A stretch of 64,000 bases of DNA from Amorphus orientalis (GTDB lineage: Bacteria; Pseudomonadota; Alphaproteobacteria; Rhizobiales; Amorphaceae), in assembly GCF_030814015.1 (NCBI RefSeq), contig NZ_JAUSUL010000001.1, positions 1,640,001 through 1,704,000 on the forward strand. Reading direction: 5' to 3'. Every line of letters starts with the position of its first letter. The first letter of the stretch is position 1. The translations under genes and the position numbers were made by a program. Shown here piece by piece: positions 24,468-33,763 of the stretch. The notes under the pieces are model-generated. The model did not search any database. It had not been told where the DNA came from and saw only the letters and a program-made list of their open reading frames with translations.

Positions 24468-26057
24468 ATGAGTTCGACCGCTGCCGCCGACATCGGGCCC
24501 TCCGCTCCCGCCGGGCCTGCGCCCGGGCTCGACCGGCGCAAGATGTTCGCGTTCATCTGCATGGTGTTCGGGATGTTCATGGCCATCCTGGACATCCAGA
24601 TCGTCTCGGCGTCGCTCTCGGAGATCCAGGCCGGGCTGTCGGCCTCCAGCGATGAGATCTCCTGGGTCCAGACCAGCTACCTCATCGCCGAAGTGATCAT
24701 GATCCCGCTGTCGGGCTACCTGTCCCGGGCGTTCTCGACCCGGTGGATGTTCGCGGGCTCCGCGGCCGGCTTCACCTTCATGAGTTTCATGTGCGCCACG
24801 GCGACGTCCATCGACCAGATGATCGTCTATCGCGCGCTTCAGGGCTTCATCGGCGGCGGCATGATCCCGACGGTGTTTGCATCCGCCTATTCGGTCTTTC
24901 CCCGTGAAAAGCAGCCGGTTGTCGCGCCGATCATCGGGCTGGTGGCCACGCTCGCGCCGACCATCGGCCCGACCGTGGGCGGCTACCTGACGGAGCTGTT
25001 TTCCTGGCACTGGCTCTTTCTGATCAACGTCGTGCCGGGCATCGCCGTCACCATCCTGACCATCGCGCTGGTCGATTTCGATGAGCCGGATCTCTCGCTG
25101 CTCGACCGGTTCGACTGGTGGGGCCTCCTGTTCATGGCCAGTTTTCTCGGCAGCCTGGAGTTCGTGCTGGAGGAGGGCGCCGCGAACGACTGGTTCGACG
25201 ACGAGCTGATCAGACTGTTCACCGTGGTCACGGTCGCCGCGGCCGTCGGCTTTTTCTGGCGAGCCTTCACCGCCCGCGAGCCAGTGGTGGACCTGCGGGC
25301 TTTCGCCAACCGCAACTTCGCGACCGGGTCCGCCTTTTCCTTCGCCATGGGGATCGGCCTCTACGGGCTGACCTATCTCTATCCGATCTATCTCGCCCAG
25401 GTGCGTGACTACTCCGCCCTGATGATCGGCGAGACCATGTTCGTCTCCGGCCTGGCGATGTTCCTGACGGCGCCCTTCGCTGGCCGGCTGTCGGCGAAAA
25501 TGGATCCGCGTCTGATGATCGCCCTCGGCTTCTTCGGGTTCGGGCTGGGCACCTGGCAGGCCGCGCACATCACCTCCGAGTGGGACTTCTGGGAGCTGTT
25601 CGTGCCCCAGATCCTGCGCGGGGTGTCCTTGATGTTCTGCATGGTGCCGATCACCAACCTGTCGCTCGGCACACTGCCCCTCCACGAACTGAAGAACGCG
25701 TCGGGCCTGTTCAACGTCACCCGGAATCTCGGCGGCGCGGTCGGTCTGGCGGTCATCAACACGCTGCTGTCCAACCGGACCGACCTGCACGCGGCGCGGC
25801 TTGCCGAAAGCGTTGCCTGGGGCCGTCAGGCCGTGGAAGAGAAGATCGCGGCCATCGAGCAGGGGCTGTCGTCGCTCGGACCGGACGCCCATCGCGCGGC
25901 CATTGCCCAGATCGGCGGGATGGTCAGCCAGCAATCCGCCGTGATGGCCTTTGCCGACGTCTTCTATGCGATGACGCTGCTCTTCTTCGTGCTGATCCTC
26001 GCGACACCCCTGATGCGCAAACCGGCACCGGTCCCCGCAGGCGCGGGCGGGCACTGA
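24468..26057 (+). CDS. emrB: DHA2-family MFS multidrug transporter (EmrB-like)
   Basis: A 529-residue, 14-helix drug:H+ antiporter of the DHA2 family. Motifs include FMAILDIQIVSASLSEIQAGL (helix 1, containing the LDxxIV signature), SWVQTSYLIAEVIMIPLSGYLSR (motif A region) and APTIGPTVGGYLTELFSWHWLFLIN (motif C and loop). With the HlyD-type adaptor encoded just upstream and presumably a TolC-like outer-membrane partner elsewhere, it would export hydrophobic toxicants. Its 3' end overlaps the convergent lysR gene by 94 bp. Confidence 0.92.
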   Translation: MSSTAAADIGPSAPAGPAPGLDRRKMFAFICMVFGMFMAILDIQIVSASLSEIQAGLSASSDEISWVQTSYLIAEVIMIPLSGYLSRAFSTRWMFAGSAAGFTFMSFMCATATSIDQMIVYRALQGFIGGGMIPTVFASAYSVFPREKQPVVAPIIGLVATLAPTIGPTVGGYLTELFSWHWLFLINVVPGIAVTILTIALVDFDEPDLSLLDRFDWWGLLFMASFLGSLEFVLEEGAANDWFDDELIRLFTVVTVAAAVGFFWRAFTAREPVVDLRAFANRNFATGSAFSFAMGIGLYGLTYLYPIYLAQVRDYSALMIGETMFVSGLAMFLTAPFAGRLSAKMDPRLMIALGFFGFGLGTWQAAHITSEWDFWELFVPQILRGVSLMFCMVPITNLSLGTLPLHELKNASGLFNVTRNLGGAVGLAVINTLLSNRTDLHAARLAESVAWGRQAVEEKIAAIEQGLSSLGPDAHRAAIAQIGGMVSQQSAVMAFADVFYAMTLLFFVLILATPLMRKPAPVPAGAGGH

Positions 26058-27004
26058 CCCTCGATCGGTCCGTCCGACCGAAGTGTGTCTACAGCGTCCA
26101 GGATCCGCATCCGCAGCCAGCAGTGCGCCGGGCTGTGGTCGTCCCGCCGGTGCCAGTACATGTGAAGGTTCTGGGGGCGAATCTCGATCGGCGGCAGATA
26201 GGTGTCGACCGCGAGCGTGCCGGCGGCCACCTCGGCGGTTTGGTTGGGCAGCGCCGCGATTAGCTCGCTTTCGGCGACGGCCACGGCGACACTGTGAAAA
26301 TGGGGCAGGGCCAGCATCACCCGGCGGGTGCGCCCCAGCCGTGCAAGCGCATCGTCCACCATGCCGATCATGCTGCCATCGACGCTGCGCAGCGCCTGGG
26401 GCAGAGCACAAAACAGCCCCAATGGGATCGGCTCCCCTGGCCGCACTCCGGCCTCCTCCAGGTGACGGTTACCGCGCGCCGCCAGGACTACGAAGCGTGA
26501 GATCAGAATGGGCTGGCGCGAGATCCAGTCGGGGACGGGCAGTTCCCGTTCCAGGGCGAGATCGATCACGTTGTCGCGCAAAAGCCGCTCGACCTCCCCG
26601 GTCGCGCTTTCCAGAAACCGGAGCGCGATGTTCGGTGCGGCGGCTGACACGCGCCGCATCAGGGGCGGCATCAGCAGGGACGAGAAGAAGTCCGCGCCAT
26701 AGAGCGTGAACAGTCTTTCCGCGCTGTGGGGATCGAACGTGGCGTCGCCGGCGATCGCCTGATCGATCCGTGCAAGCGCCTCGCTGACCTGCACGGACAT
26801 TGCCTCCGCTCGGGGCGTCGGAACCATCTCGGATCCGCGACGGACAAACAGCTCGTCACCCAGGATGTTGCGCATGCGGTGGAGCGCATTGCTCACCGCC
26901 GGCTGGCTCATGCCCACCAAGCGTCCCGCCCGTGTCGCGCTGCGTTCCCGCATCAGCGCGTCGAAGACCTTCAGGAGGTTCAGGTCGAAGGAGCTTATAT
27001 TCAT
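25964..27004 (-). CDS. LysR family transcriptional regulator (NodD/LinR-like)
   Basis: A 346-residue LysR regulator. The N-terminal helix-turn-helix is typical (FDLNLLKVFDALMRERSATR, then AGRLVGMSQPAVSNALHRMR), followed by a PBP2 effector domain. LysR proteins normally end near residue 310; here about 35-40 extra residues continue until a stop that lies inside the antisense end of emrB, suggesting loss of the original stop codon. I start at the ATG at 27004 because MNISSFDLNLL matches family N-termini; the ATG at 27016 adds four residues and neither has a good ribosome-binding site. The gene is divergent from the cupin gene, a likely target. Confidence 0.85.
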   Translation of the reverse strand: MNISSFDLNLLKVFDALMRERSATRAGRLVGMSQPAVSNALHRMRNILGDELFVRRGSEMVPTPRAEAMSVQVSEALARIDQAIAGDATFDPHSAERLFTLYGADFFSSLLMPPLMRRVSAAAPNIALRFLESATGEVERLLRDNVIDLALERELPVPDWISRQPILISRFVVLAARGNRHLEEAGVRPGEPIPLGLFCALPQALRSVDGSMIGMVDDALARLGRTRRVMLALPHFHSVAVAVAESELIAALPNQTAEVAAGTLAVDTYLPPIEIRPQNLHMYWHRRDDHSPAHCWLRMRILDAVDTLRSDGPIEGQCPPAPAGTGAGLRIRGVARISTKKSSVIA

Positions 27005-27174
27005 GAGCGTGATCATACATATACGAAACCAAAATTTCCCTTATCGGCCATGTCCGTTCCATGATCCGTTCTCAGGCGCTGCGGTCATCGCCCCAGGGGC
27101 AGGTCGGGTGCCCGCATCCGGTCCAAGCGCGGATGCCCTGCGCGGAAAGGGCCGGCGGAAAGGGAGGGATTGTC

Positions 27175-27654
27175 ATGGTCGAACCGCGTAGACGCGAGAG
27201 CATCTGGCTTTTCGACGTCCTGTTTCGCATTCACCACCGGGGGGCCGGGGAAAGCGAACCCGTCTATATAACCGAACAGGTTCTGCCAGCAGGCTTCTCG
27301 CCGCCGGCCCACATCCACCACAGCGAGGACGAGATCTTCTACGTGCTGTCGGGCGAGGCCCGGTTCCGCGTGGGAGAACGCGACGTGCGGCTCGCTGAGG
27401 GCGACACCTTCGCCGCGCCGAAGGGAGTGCCCCACACCTTTCTCGTCACGAGCGAAGGCGGGATGCGCATGCTGACGATCACCACCAAGGGCGACTTCGA
27501 GGCGATGGCGCGGGCGGCGGGCAGGCCGGCCGAGGCCGATACGCTTCCGCCGCATCAGGGTGCTCCCACCGACGAACAGCTCGAGATCTTCGACGCCGCC
27601 TGCGGCGACAACCGGATCGACGTGGTCGGTCCGCCCATGACGGCGGTCTCCTGA
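27175..27654 (+). CDS. Cupin domain-containing protein
   Basis: A 159-residue single-domain cupin. Motif 1 is PPAHIHHSEDEIFYVLSGEA with the metal-binding His, His and Glu, and motif 2 is GDTFAAPKGVPHTFLV with the third His. Small cupins of this type may be dioxygenases, isomerases or ligand-binding proteins; the sequence does not decide. AGGGAGGG lies just before the ATG at 27175; the frame is open upstream but not coding-like. It faces a LysR gene across a 170-bp gap, suggesting regulation by that LysR protein. Confidence 0.82.
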   Translation: MVEPRRRESIWLFDVLFRIHHRGAGESEPVYITEQVLPAGFSPPAHIHHSEDEIFYVLSGEARFRVGERDVRLAEGDTFAAPKGVPHTFLVTSEGGMRMLTITTKGDFEAMARAAGRPAEADTLPPHQGAPTDEQLEIFDAACGDNRIDVVGPPMTAVS

Positions 27655-27692
27655 CCTGCCCGTCCCGTCCCGTTCAAATCCGAAGGACTGCC

Positions 27693-28109
27693 ATGCGCGC
27701 CTCCTCACTCGCATTGCCCGCCGCCGTTGCAATGGCCCTGATCGGAATGGTCTGGGGGATCGCAATGGCCATCTCCCATGACCATTCCACCATGCCGGCC
27801 CATGCGCATCTGAACCTTCTCGGGTGGGTGTCCCTGTTCCTGATGGGGATTTTCTACCGGCTCCATCCGGAACTGGATCGCGGCCGACTGGCGTTCATCC
27901 AGGTGGCGGTCTGGATCGTGGCCAGCTTCGTGATGATCGTCGGCGTCGCGCTCGTGCACACCGGCAACCGGGTCGGCGATCCCGTCGCCGGACTTTCCTC
28001 CATCGTTGTCGTCGCCGACATGCTCCTGTTTGCCGGCTTCGTGGTCAGGGCCTTGCGGGAGCCGGCGGACGACGCGCGCGAGCGGCCCGTTTCCGGCGCG
28101 GTCCGCTAG
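27693..28109 (+). CDS. Small four-helix membrane protein with histidine motifs
   Basis: A 138-residue integral membrane protein with four hydrophobic helices (about residues 5-27, 40-58, 68-90 and 100-120). Between helices 1 and 2 lie HDHSTMPAHAHLNLLGW, giving several histidines at one membrane face. The helix-plus-histidine look recalls a fragment of the heme-copper oxidase subunit I fold, and homologues I remember are uncharacterised. GAAGGA precedes the ATG, and the cupin gene ends 38 bp upstream, so the two are probably cotranscribed. I cannot assign a function. Confidence 0.7.
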   Translation: MRASSLALPAAVAMALIGMVWGIAMAISHDHSTMPAHAHLNLLGWVSLFLMGIFYRLHPELDRGRLAFIQVAVWIVASFVMIVGVALVHTGNRVGDPVAGLSSIVVVADMLLFAGFVVRALREPADDARERPVSGAVR

Positions 28110-28188
28110 CACTGCGTGCGAACCGATCCGATGATCTTGCGATCCTGACATTTGACAGGAACACTCCGCTCCCACGACATCGAATCGA

Positions 28189-28205
28189 TCTCCCGGTCCG
28201 GGAGA
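28189..28205. repeat. Perfect 17-bp palindrome upstream of the serine hydrolase gene
   Basis: Arms TCTCCCGG and CCGGGAGA flank one T. It lies 28 bp before the ATG at 28234 and could be an operator or a leader stem-loop; no regulator is obvious nearby. Confidence 0.4.
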
Positions 28206-28233
28206 GAACGATGCATCAAGCGGAGGGACCGGT

Positions 28234-29829
28234 ATGCGCGATCAGGACAGAGGGCTCAGGGTGATGCGTCTCATCTCCCAACTCGGTCTCGCCGCCCTGA
28301 TTGGTGTGGCGTGCGCTCCGGCCACCCGAGCCGCCGACGACCTGCCGCCGCCGATGCAGCCGGGAACGGTCATTCCCGAGGGTCAGATCGATGCGGCCAT
28401 CGCGGCCGTGGACGATGTGGCCGAGGATGTCATGCAGCGATCCGGCATTCCGGGCATGGCGCTCGTCGTGGTCCGGGACGGCAAGATCGTGCATGCCAAA
28501 GGGTTCGGCGTCCGCAAGGTCGGTGAACCGGCGACGGTCGATGCCGACACCGTCTTCCAGCTGGCGTCCCTGTCGAAGTCGATCAGCGCGACGATCGTCG
28601 CCCACAAGGTCGCCGACGGAACGGTTGCCTGGACCACGCCGCTCGTCGAGCACCTGCCGTGGTTCGAGCTGTCCGACCCCTACGTCACGGACCACGTCAC
28701 CGTTGGCGACATGTTCGCGCACCGCTCCGGGCTCCCGGGTCACGCCGGAGACGATCTGGAAGATATCGGGTTCGACCGGCGCGAAGTCCTGGAGCGGCTC
28801 CGCTTCCTGCCGCTTGCGAGCTTCCGCGACACCTATGCCTACACCAATTTCGGGTTGACCGCGGCGGCCGAAGCGGTCGCCACGGCGGCCGGTGCCGACT
28901 GGGAGTCCCTTGCCGACGAGACGCTCTTCGAGCCGCTCGGAATGGAGACCGCGAGCTTCCGCTTCGCCGATTTCGAGAGCCGCGAGAACCGCGCCGCCGG
29001 ACACGTGGAGACAGAGAACGGCTACGCGGCGAAGTTTGTCCGCCACCCCGACGCCCAGGCGCCCGCCGGTGGCGTCAGCGCATCTGTCACTGATCTCGGC
29101 AAGTGGCTGGGAATGGTCATGGACACCGCAAGCGGCCCGGGTGACGACGCCTATTTCCAGGCTCTGCTGCCGGCGATCCAGGCGCAAGTGGTGTCGGGGA
29201 CGATTCCCTTTCCCGCGGCGCGGCCCGGTCTCTACGGCTTCGGCTTCGGAACCGGGGTCGATGCGTCGGGCCGGGTGTCCATCAGCCATTCGGGCGCGTT
29301 CGCGCTGGGGACCGGGACGAACTTCATCATGCTTCCGCTGGAGAACGTCGCGATCGGCGTCGTGACCAATGCCGCCCCGATTGGCGCGGCCGAATCCGTC
29401 GCCCACACCTTCATGGATCTGGTCGAGTTCGGAGAGGCCCAGCGGGACTGGTATCCGGCCTATGCCGGCCGCTTCTCGGTGCTGTCGGACCCGGTCGGAG
29501 AGCTGGTCGACCAGTCGCCGCCGGCCGACCCCAGCGGGCCCGGCATGGACGACAGCCTGCTCGGCACCTACGCCAATGACTATTTCGGGGCGCTGGAAAT
29601 CGCCGACAGCGGCGAGGGTCTGGAGGTGCGGGTCGGTCCGGGGCCGACGGTGTACGCGCTCAGCCATTGGGACGGCCGCGTCTACGTGCTGGAGCCGCGC
29701 GACGAGAACAATCCCGAAGGATCCACCTCGAAGCTGACCTTCGCTCCGTCCGCTCCCCGTGCGCGCGCGACATCTGTGACGGTCGAGTTTCTCGACGGAG
29801 CCGGCATGGGGACGTTCACCCGCGAGTAG
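28234..29829 (+). CDS. Secreted beta-lactamase-family serine hydrolase (class C / PBP4* type)
   Basis: A 531-residue protein with a Sec signal peptide (RLISQLGLAALIGVACAPATRA) and a serine-hydrolase domain. The catalytic SxxK is in LASLSKSISATIVAHK, the YxN is in YAYTNFGLTAAAE, and the third motif is ISHSGAFALGTGTN (HxG). A C-terminal lipocalin-like DUF3471-type domain (about 430-531) follows. Such proteins are esterases, D-aminopeptidases or peptidases more often than true beta-lactamases. GGAGGG precedes the ATG at 28234; an ATG ten codons later at 28264 would give a neater signal peptide. Confidence 0.88.
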   Translation: MRDQDRGLRVMRLISQLGLAALIGVACAPATRAADDLPPPMQPGTVIPEGQIDAAIAAVDDVAEDVMQRSGIPGMALVVVRDGKIVHAKGFGVRKVGEPATVDADTVFQLASLSKSISATIVAHKVADGTVAWTTPLVEHLPWFELSDPYVTDHVTVGDMFAHRSGLPGHAGDDLEDIGFDRREVLERLRFLPLASFRDTYAYTNFGLTAAAEAVATAAGADWESLADETLFEPLGMETASFRFADFESRENRAAGHVETENGYAAKFVRHPDAQAPAGGVSASVTDLGKWLGMVMDTASGPGDDAYFQALLPAIQAQVVSGTIPFPAARPGLYGFGFGTGVDASGRVSISHSGAFALGTGTNFIMLPLENVAIGVVTNAAPIGAAESVAHTFMDLVEFGEAQRDWYPAYAGRFSVLSDPVGELVDQSPPADPSGPGMDDSLLGTYANDYFGALEIADSGEGLEVRVGPGPTVYALSHWDGRVYVLEPRDENNPEGSTSKLTFAPSAPRARATSVTVEFLDGAGMGTFTRE

Positions 29830-30019
29830 CGTTCGAGGGCGGGACGGACAATTTCCGCGGCGGAATCTCCCTGGGGAGCTTCCTGCGAAGCGAGGTTGCC
29901 CCCCCGAACCTCCTCTGCCAAAACAGTAACGAACGACACGACGTCTCGGACCTCATCCAACGCGTGCCGAAGTCCCGCCCGGCTCGCGATCTCATGACGA
30001 TCTGCTGCCGGAATTGCCC

Positions 30020-32386
30020 ATGTTCAAAGCCCTCGCCGCCCTTCTTGTCGCTTTCTGCCTGATCGCCGGTCCGGCCTCAGCGCAGCTCGGTATCCCGCTT
30101 GGTGGAGGCGGGTCGGGCGGCGGCGATACGGCGCAGAGCGAAGGCGAGGGGAGTGCCGACCAGGCGCAGGAAGGGGGCTCGGTCGAGGCCCTCATCCAGA
30201 TTCTGGAGAACGATGAGGCGCGCGCGGAACTGATCGAGAAGCTCCGGGCGACGGCCGATCAGGCGCCCGCCGAAGCGCAGGCCGATCAGACCGAGGACGC
30301 GGGGCCGGCGCAGCTTGCCGCGGAATACACGCGCTCGGTGGCCGCGAAGGCGGCGGCCCTCGTGACCACGCTGTCCCGCATCGGCACCGACCTCGGCAAC
30401 GCGTTCACCGATACCGAAAACGTGGACGCCATGCGCTTCGGCCGGACGGTGCTGAACCTTCTGGCCTCCATGGCCGTCGTGTTCGGCTCGTTCTTCGTTC
30501 TGCGGCTCATCGCTGGCCGGCTGATCTGGATGTTCGCCAACCGCGCCGAAGGCAAGGGCTGGGTCGGCCGGATCATTTATCTGGTGCCGACCCTGGTCAT
30601 CGAAGCAATCACCGTGGTGGTCGCGTGGTGCGCGGGCTACATCTTCTCGCTCTATTTCGGCCGCGTCGGCGAAATGAGCATCTACCAGTCGCTCTTCCTC
30701 AACGCCTTCGCCGTCATCGAGGCGATCAAGCTGGCCATCCGGCTCCTTTTGATGCCGAACCATGTGTCTCTGCGGGTGATCCCGCTGGGCGACACCGGAT
30801 CGGCTTACTGGTATTTCTGGCTGTCGCGGGTGATCAGCCTCGTCGGCTACGGCCTCCTGTTCGTCGTGCCGGTCGCGGCTTCGGAGATTTCCTGGCGCTT
30901 CGCCGATGCCCTCAAGGTCCTGGTCGTCCTGACGGCGATCGTGATGACGATCCTGATCGTCCTGCAGAACAAGACCCGGGTGCGGGGCTTCCTGCACCGG
31001 CGCATGGATTCCGGAAAGACCGACGCGCTCGGGCGCTTCTTCGCCTTCCTCGGCAACCACTGGCATCACATCGCAATCCTCTATCTGGTCGCCTTCTTCG
31101 TCGTCTGGCTGGTGAACCCGCTGGAAGCGCTGCCCTTCATGCTGCGCGCGACGCTGGAGTCGCTGATCGCGATCGTCATCGGTGTGGTGGTGACGGCCTT
31201 CGTGTCGCGCACGATTTCGTTCGGGCTTCGCCTGCCCGACGACGTGAAGGAGCGGCTGCCGCTTCTGGAAACCCGCCTGAACGCCTTCGTGCCGACGGTG
31301 TTGAAGGTGGTCCGCGTGATCGTTCTGATCGGCGTGCTTCTTGCGATCGCCGACGCCTGGAACCTGGTCGAGGTGTTCGCCTGGCTGATCTCCGAAGACG
31401 GTCAGGGCTTCGTCGGCAAGATCATTTCGGTGCTGATCGTGCTGGCGATCGGCGGCGGCATCTATCTCGCGGTGACCTCCTGGGTCGAGTACCGGCTCAA
31501 CCCGTCCTACGGAAAGATGCCGACGGCCCGCGAGATCACGTTGCTCTCCCTGCTCAGGAACGCCTTCACCATCATCCTCTCGGTGATCGTGTTCATGCTG
31601 GTCCTGTCGGAGATCGGGGTGAACATCGGCCCGCTGCTCGCCAGTGTCGGCGTCCTCTCGCTGGCCTTCTCCTTCGGCGCCCAGAAGATGGTGCAGGACG
31701 TGGTCACCGGCGTGTTCATCCAGTTCGAGAACGCCATGAACACCGGCGACGTGGTGACGGCGGGCGGCATCACCGGCGTGGTGGAGAAGCTGTCGATCCG
31801 GTCCGTGTCGCTGCGCTCCCTCGACGGGACGCTGCATCTGGTGCCGTTCTCGTCGGTCGACGCGGTGTCGAACTTCATGAAGGGCTTCAGCTTCCATGTG
31901 GCCGAGGTCGGCGTCGCCTACCGGGAGAACATCCCGGACGTGAAGCAGGCCATGTTCGATGCTTTCGAGAAGCTGAAGGAGACCGAGCACGGCGAGAGCA
32001 TCATCGGCGACCTGGAAATGCACGGCGTGACCCAGTTCGCCGACTCCTCGATCGTCGTGCGGGCCCGCATCAAGACCCCGCCCGGCAGCCAGTGGGCCGT
32101 CGGCCGCGCCTACAACGAGATCATCAAGGAGATCTTCGACGAGCGCGGCATCGAGATCCCGTTCCCGCACGTCACGCTCTACATGGGCGAGGACAAGAAG
32201 GGGAATGCGCCGCCGATGCGGATCGTCAACGAGACCGCAAAGGACGCGCGGCAGGCCGAGGAAACCAGACAGGTCGAGGAGAAACCCGCGACCGCTGAGC
32301 CGTCCGGAGAGGCGGCGAATGCGGGCCAGAGCTCCACCATCCGTCAGGACGCTCCGCCCGACGACGGCGGCGACGGCGGCCGCTGA
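30020..32386 (+). CDS. MscS-family mechanosensitive ion channel, large (MscK/YbdG-like architecture)
   Basis: A 788-residue protein: signal peptide (ALAALLVAFCLIAGPASA), a periplasmic linker rich in Gln, Glu and Ala (25-110), about ten membrane helices, then the pore helix VLSLAFSFGAQKMVQDVVTGVFI and the MscS beta domain (GDVVTAGGITGVVEKLSIRS, LVPFSSVDAVSNFM) and C-terminal cytoplasmic domain. The pore helix has A/G-rich packing like MscS TM3. It protects cells during osmotic downshock, fitting with ectoine uptake elsewhere in the window. The C-terminal 60 residues are a charged tail rich in Glu and Ala. I use the ATG at 30020; a TTG two codons earlier is less likely. Confidence 0.9.
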   Translation: MFKALAALLVAFCLIAGPASAQLGIPLGGGGSGGGDTAQSEGEGSADQAQEGGSVEALIQILENDEARAELIEKLRATADQAPAEAQADQTEDAGPAQLAAEYTRSVAAKAAALVTTLSRIGTDLGNAFTDTENVDAMRFGRTVLNLLASMAVVFGSFFVLRLIAGRLIWMFANRAEGKGWVGRIIYLVPTLVIEAITVVVAWCAGYIFSLYFGRVGEMSIYQSLFLNAFAVIEAIKLAIRLLLMPNHVSLRVIPLGDTGSAYWYFWLSRVISLVGYGLLFVVPVAASEISWRFADALKVLVVLTAIVMTILIVLQNKTRVRGFLHRRMDSGKTDALGRFFAFLGNHWHHIAILYLVAFFVVWLVNPLEALPFMLRATLESLIAIVIGVVVTAFVSRTISFGLRLPDDVKERLPLLETRLNAFVPTVLKVVRVIVLIGVLLAIADAWNLVEVFAWLISEDGQGFVGKIISVLIVLAIGGGIYLAVTSWVEYRLNPSYGKMPTAREITLLSLLRNAFTIILSVIVFMLVLSEIGVNIGPLLASVGVLSLAFSFGAQKMVQDVVTGVFIQFENAMNTGDVVTAGGITGVVEKLSIRSVSLRSLDGTLHLVPFSSVDAVSNFMKGFSFHVAEVGVAYRENIPDVKQAMFDAFEKLKETEHGESIIGDLEMHGVTQFADSSIVVRARIKTPPGSQWAVGRAYNEIIKEIFDERGIEIPFPHVTLYMGEDKKGNAPPMRIVNETAKDARQAEETRQVEEKPATAEPSGEAANAGQSSTIRQDAPPDDGGDGGR

Positions 32387-32409
32387 CGTCGCGGGCGGCT
32401 CGCGGGCGG

Positions 32410-32925
32410 ATGTCCGATGTGCCGGTGCTGATCGCGCTCTCCGGGCTGCCCGGCGTCGGCAAGTCGACGGTTGCGGCGGCACTCGTCCGCCGGACCGGCG
32501 CGGTTCACCTGCGCGTCGATTCCGTCGAAGCGGCGCTGAAGCGGTCCGCGCTCGCCATCGATCCCGCCGAGGACGCCGGCTATCTGGCGCTCGCCGCGGT
32601 CGCCCGGGACAATCTCGCGCTCGGACACACCGTGATCGCCGACACTGTGAACCCGGTCGCGGCCTCCAGGATGTTGTGGGCCGACACCGCGCGGGCCGCC
32701 GGTGCCATCTGTCTCGACGTGGAGCTCGTCTGTTCCGATCGCGCCGAGCACCGGCGTCGCGTGGAAGGCCGCACCAGCGACATTCCCGGCCTCGCGCTTC
32801 CCGACTGGGCGCGGGTCACAGGTCGTGATTACGAGCCCCGAACCGACGACCGGCTGATGCTCGATACCGCCATCCTGTCGCCGGCCGATGCCGTCGCCCG
32901 GATCGTTGCCGCCCTTGCCGCCTGA
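32410..32925 (+). CDS. P-loop NTPase, AAA/zeta-toxin-like kinase family
   Basis: A 171-residue nucleotide kinase-like protein. Walker A is GLPGVGKST at residues 12-20, followed by HLRVDSVEAAL, where the Asp is expected to help catalysis, and a lid-like segment with arginines (DRAEHRRRVEGRTSD). Homologues are annotated as AAA-family ATPases or small-molecule kinases, sometimes in gluconate-kinase style. It starts 24 bp after the mscS stop. The substrate is unknown. Confidence 0.82.
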   Translation: MSDVPVLIALSGLPGVGKSTVAAALVRRTGAVHLRVDSVEAALKRSALAIDPAEDAGYLALAAVARDNLALGHTVIADTVNPVAASRMLWADTARAAGAICLDVELVCSDRAEHRRRVEGRTSDIPGLALPDWARVTGRDYEPRTDDRLMLDTAILSPADAVARIVAALAA

Positions 32926-32932
32926 TCGCGCG

Positions 32933-33763
32933 TCAGAACGCCGACGACAGCATCCGGATCGCGGTGATCGCCAGGAATACGGCGAAGGCGAGCTTGAGGT
33001 AACGCTGGTTCAGGCTGTGGGCGAGCTTGGCGCCGATCGGGGCGCAAAGGAACGTCACCGGAAAGATGACGACGGCCGCCGGCACGCTGACATAGCCCAG
33101 CGACAGCGGCGGACGGCCCTCGGCGCCGAGGCCCGACCAGATGAAGCCCAGGACGCCCGGAATCGCGATCAGTAGACCGATCGCGGCCGCCGTTCCGACC
33201 GCGCGGTGGATCGGGAACGAGAACGCCGACAGCGTGGGCACGGAGAGCGTGCCGCCGCCGATGCCCATAAGCGACGAGAACACGCCGATCACCGCCGCGA
33301 TGGTTCGGTTGACCCAGCTGCTCTTCGGCAAATGATCGCTGATCACCAGCGTCTTCGGGATCGCCATGTTGATCGACACGGCCAGCGCGATGAAGCCGAA
33401 GATGAACAGCAGCCCCTCGCCGTCGATGACGTGGGAGAGCAGGCCGCCGATGAGCGCGCCGACGGCGACGGCCGGGCCCCACAGCTTCAGAAGCTCGAAA
33501 TCGACCGAGCCGCGCTTGCGGTGCGCCCGGGTCGATGAGATCGACGTCGGGATGATGGTCGCCAGCGACGTGGCGACCGCAATGGGCATCGCCACTTCCG
33601 CGTCGAAATGCAGGGAGGTCATGATCCAGAAGAGAACCGGCACGATGACGATGCCGCCGCCCACGCCAAGCAGACCGGCCAGGATGCCGGCGACGACGCC
33701 GGTGGCGAGCAGGCCGATGACGAGCTGAATCAGAAGGGTCGTCGAGTAGCCGTCGAGCGTCAT
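32933..33763 (-). CDS. TauE/SafE (TSUP) family sulfite/anion permease
   Basis: A 276-residue membrane protein with about eight helices in two homologous halves. Each half carries the family's glycine motif, VVAGILAGLLGVGGGIVIVP near the start and GVFSSLMGIGGGTLSVPTLS in the middle, plus VATSLATIIPTSISSTRAHRKRG. TSUP proteins move sulfite, sulfoacetate or other small anions. I start at the ATG at 33763 (AGGAGA upstream); a longer open frame adds 27 polar residues with no coding support. It is convergent with the kinase-like gene. Confidence 0.88.
   Translation of the reverse strand: MTLDGYSTTLLIQLVIGLLATGVVAGILAGLLGVGGGIVIVPVLFWIMTSLHFDAEVAMPIAVATSLATIIPTSISSTRAHRKRGSVDFELLKLWGPAVAVGALIGGLLSHVIDGEGLLFIFGFIALAVSINMAIPKTLVISDHLPKSSWVNRTIAAVIGVFSSLMGIGGGTLSVPTLSAFSFPIHRAVGTAAAIGLLIAIPGVLGFIWSGLGAEGRPPLSLGYVSVPAAVVIFPVTFLCAPIGAKLAHSLNQRYLKLAFAVFLAITAIRMLSSAF

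Noticed and set aside
28234-29829. The secreted serine hydrolase as a true class C beta-lactamase
   Set aside because: It has SxxK, YxN and HxG rather than KTG and an extra C-terminal domain, which fits esterases and peptidases of the family better.
30077-32482. An 801-codon open frame antisense to the mscS gene
   Set aside because: Its translation is dominated by His, Asp, Gln and Arg with no domain; the opposite strand encodes a clear MscS protein with signal peptide and pore helix.
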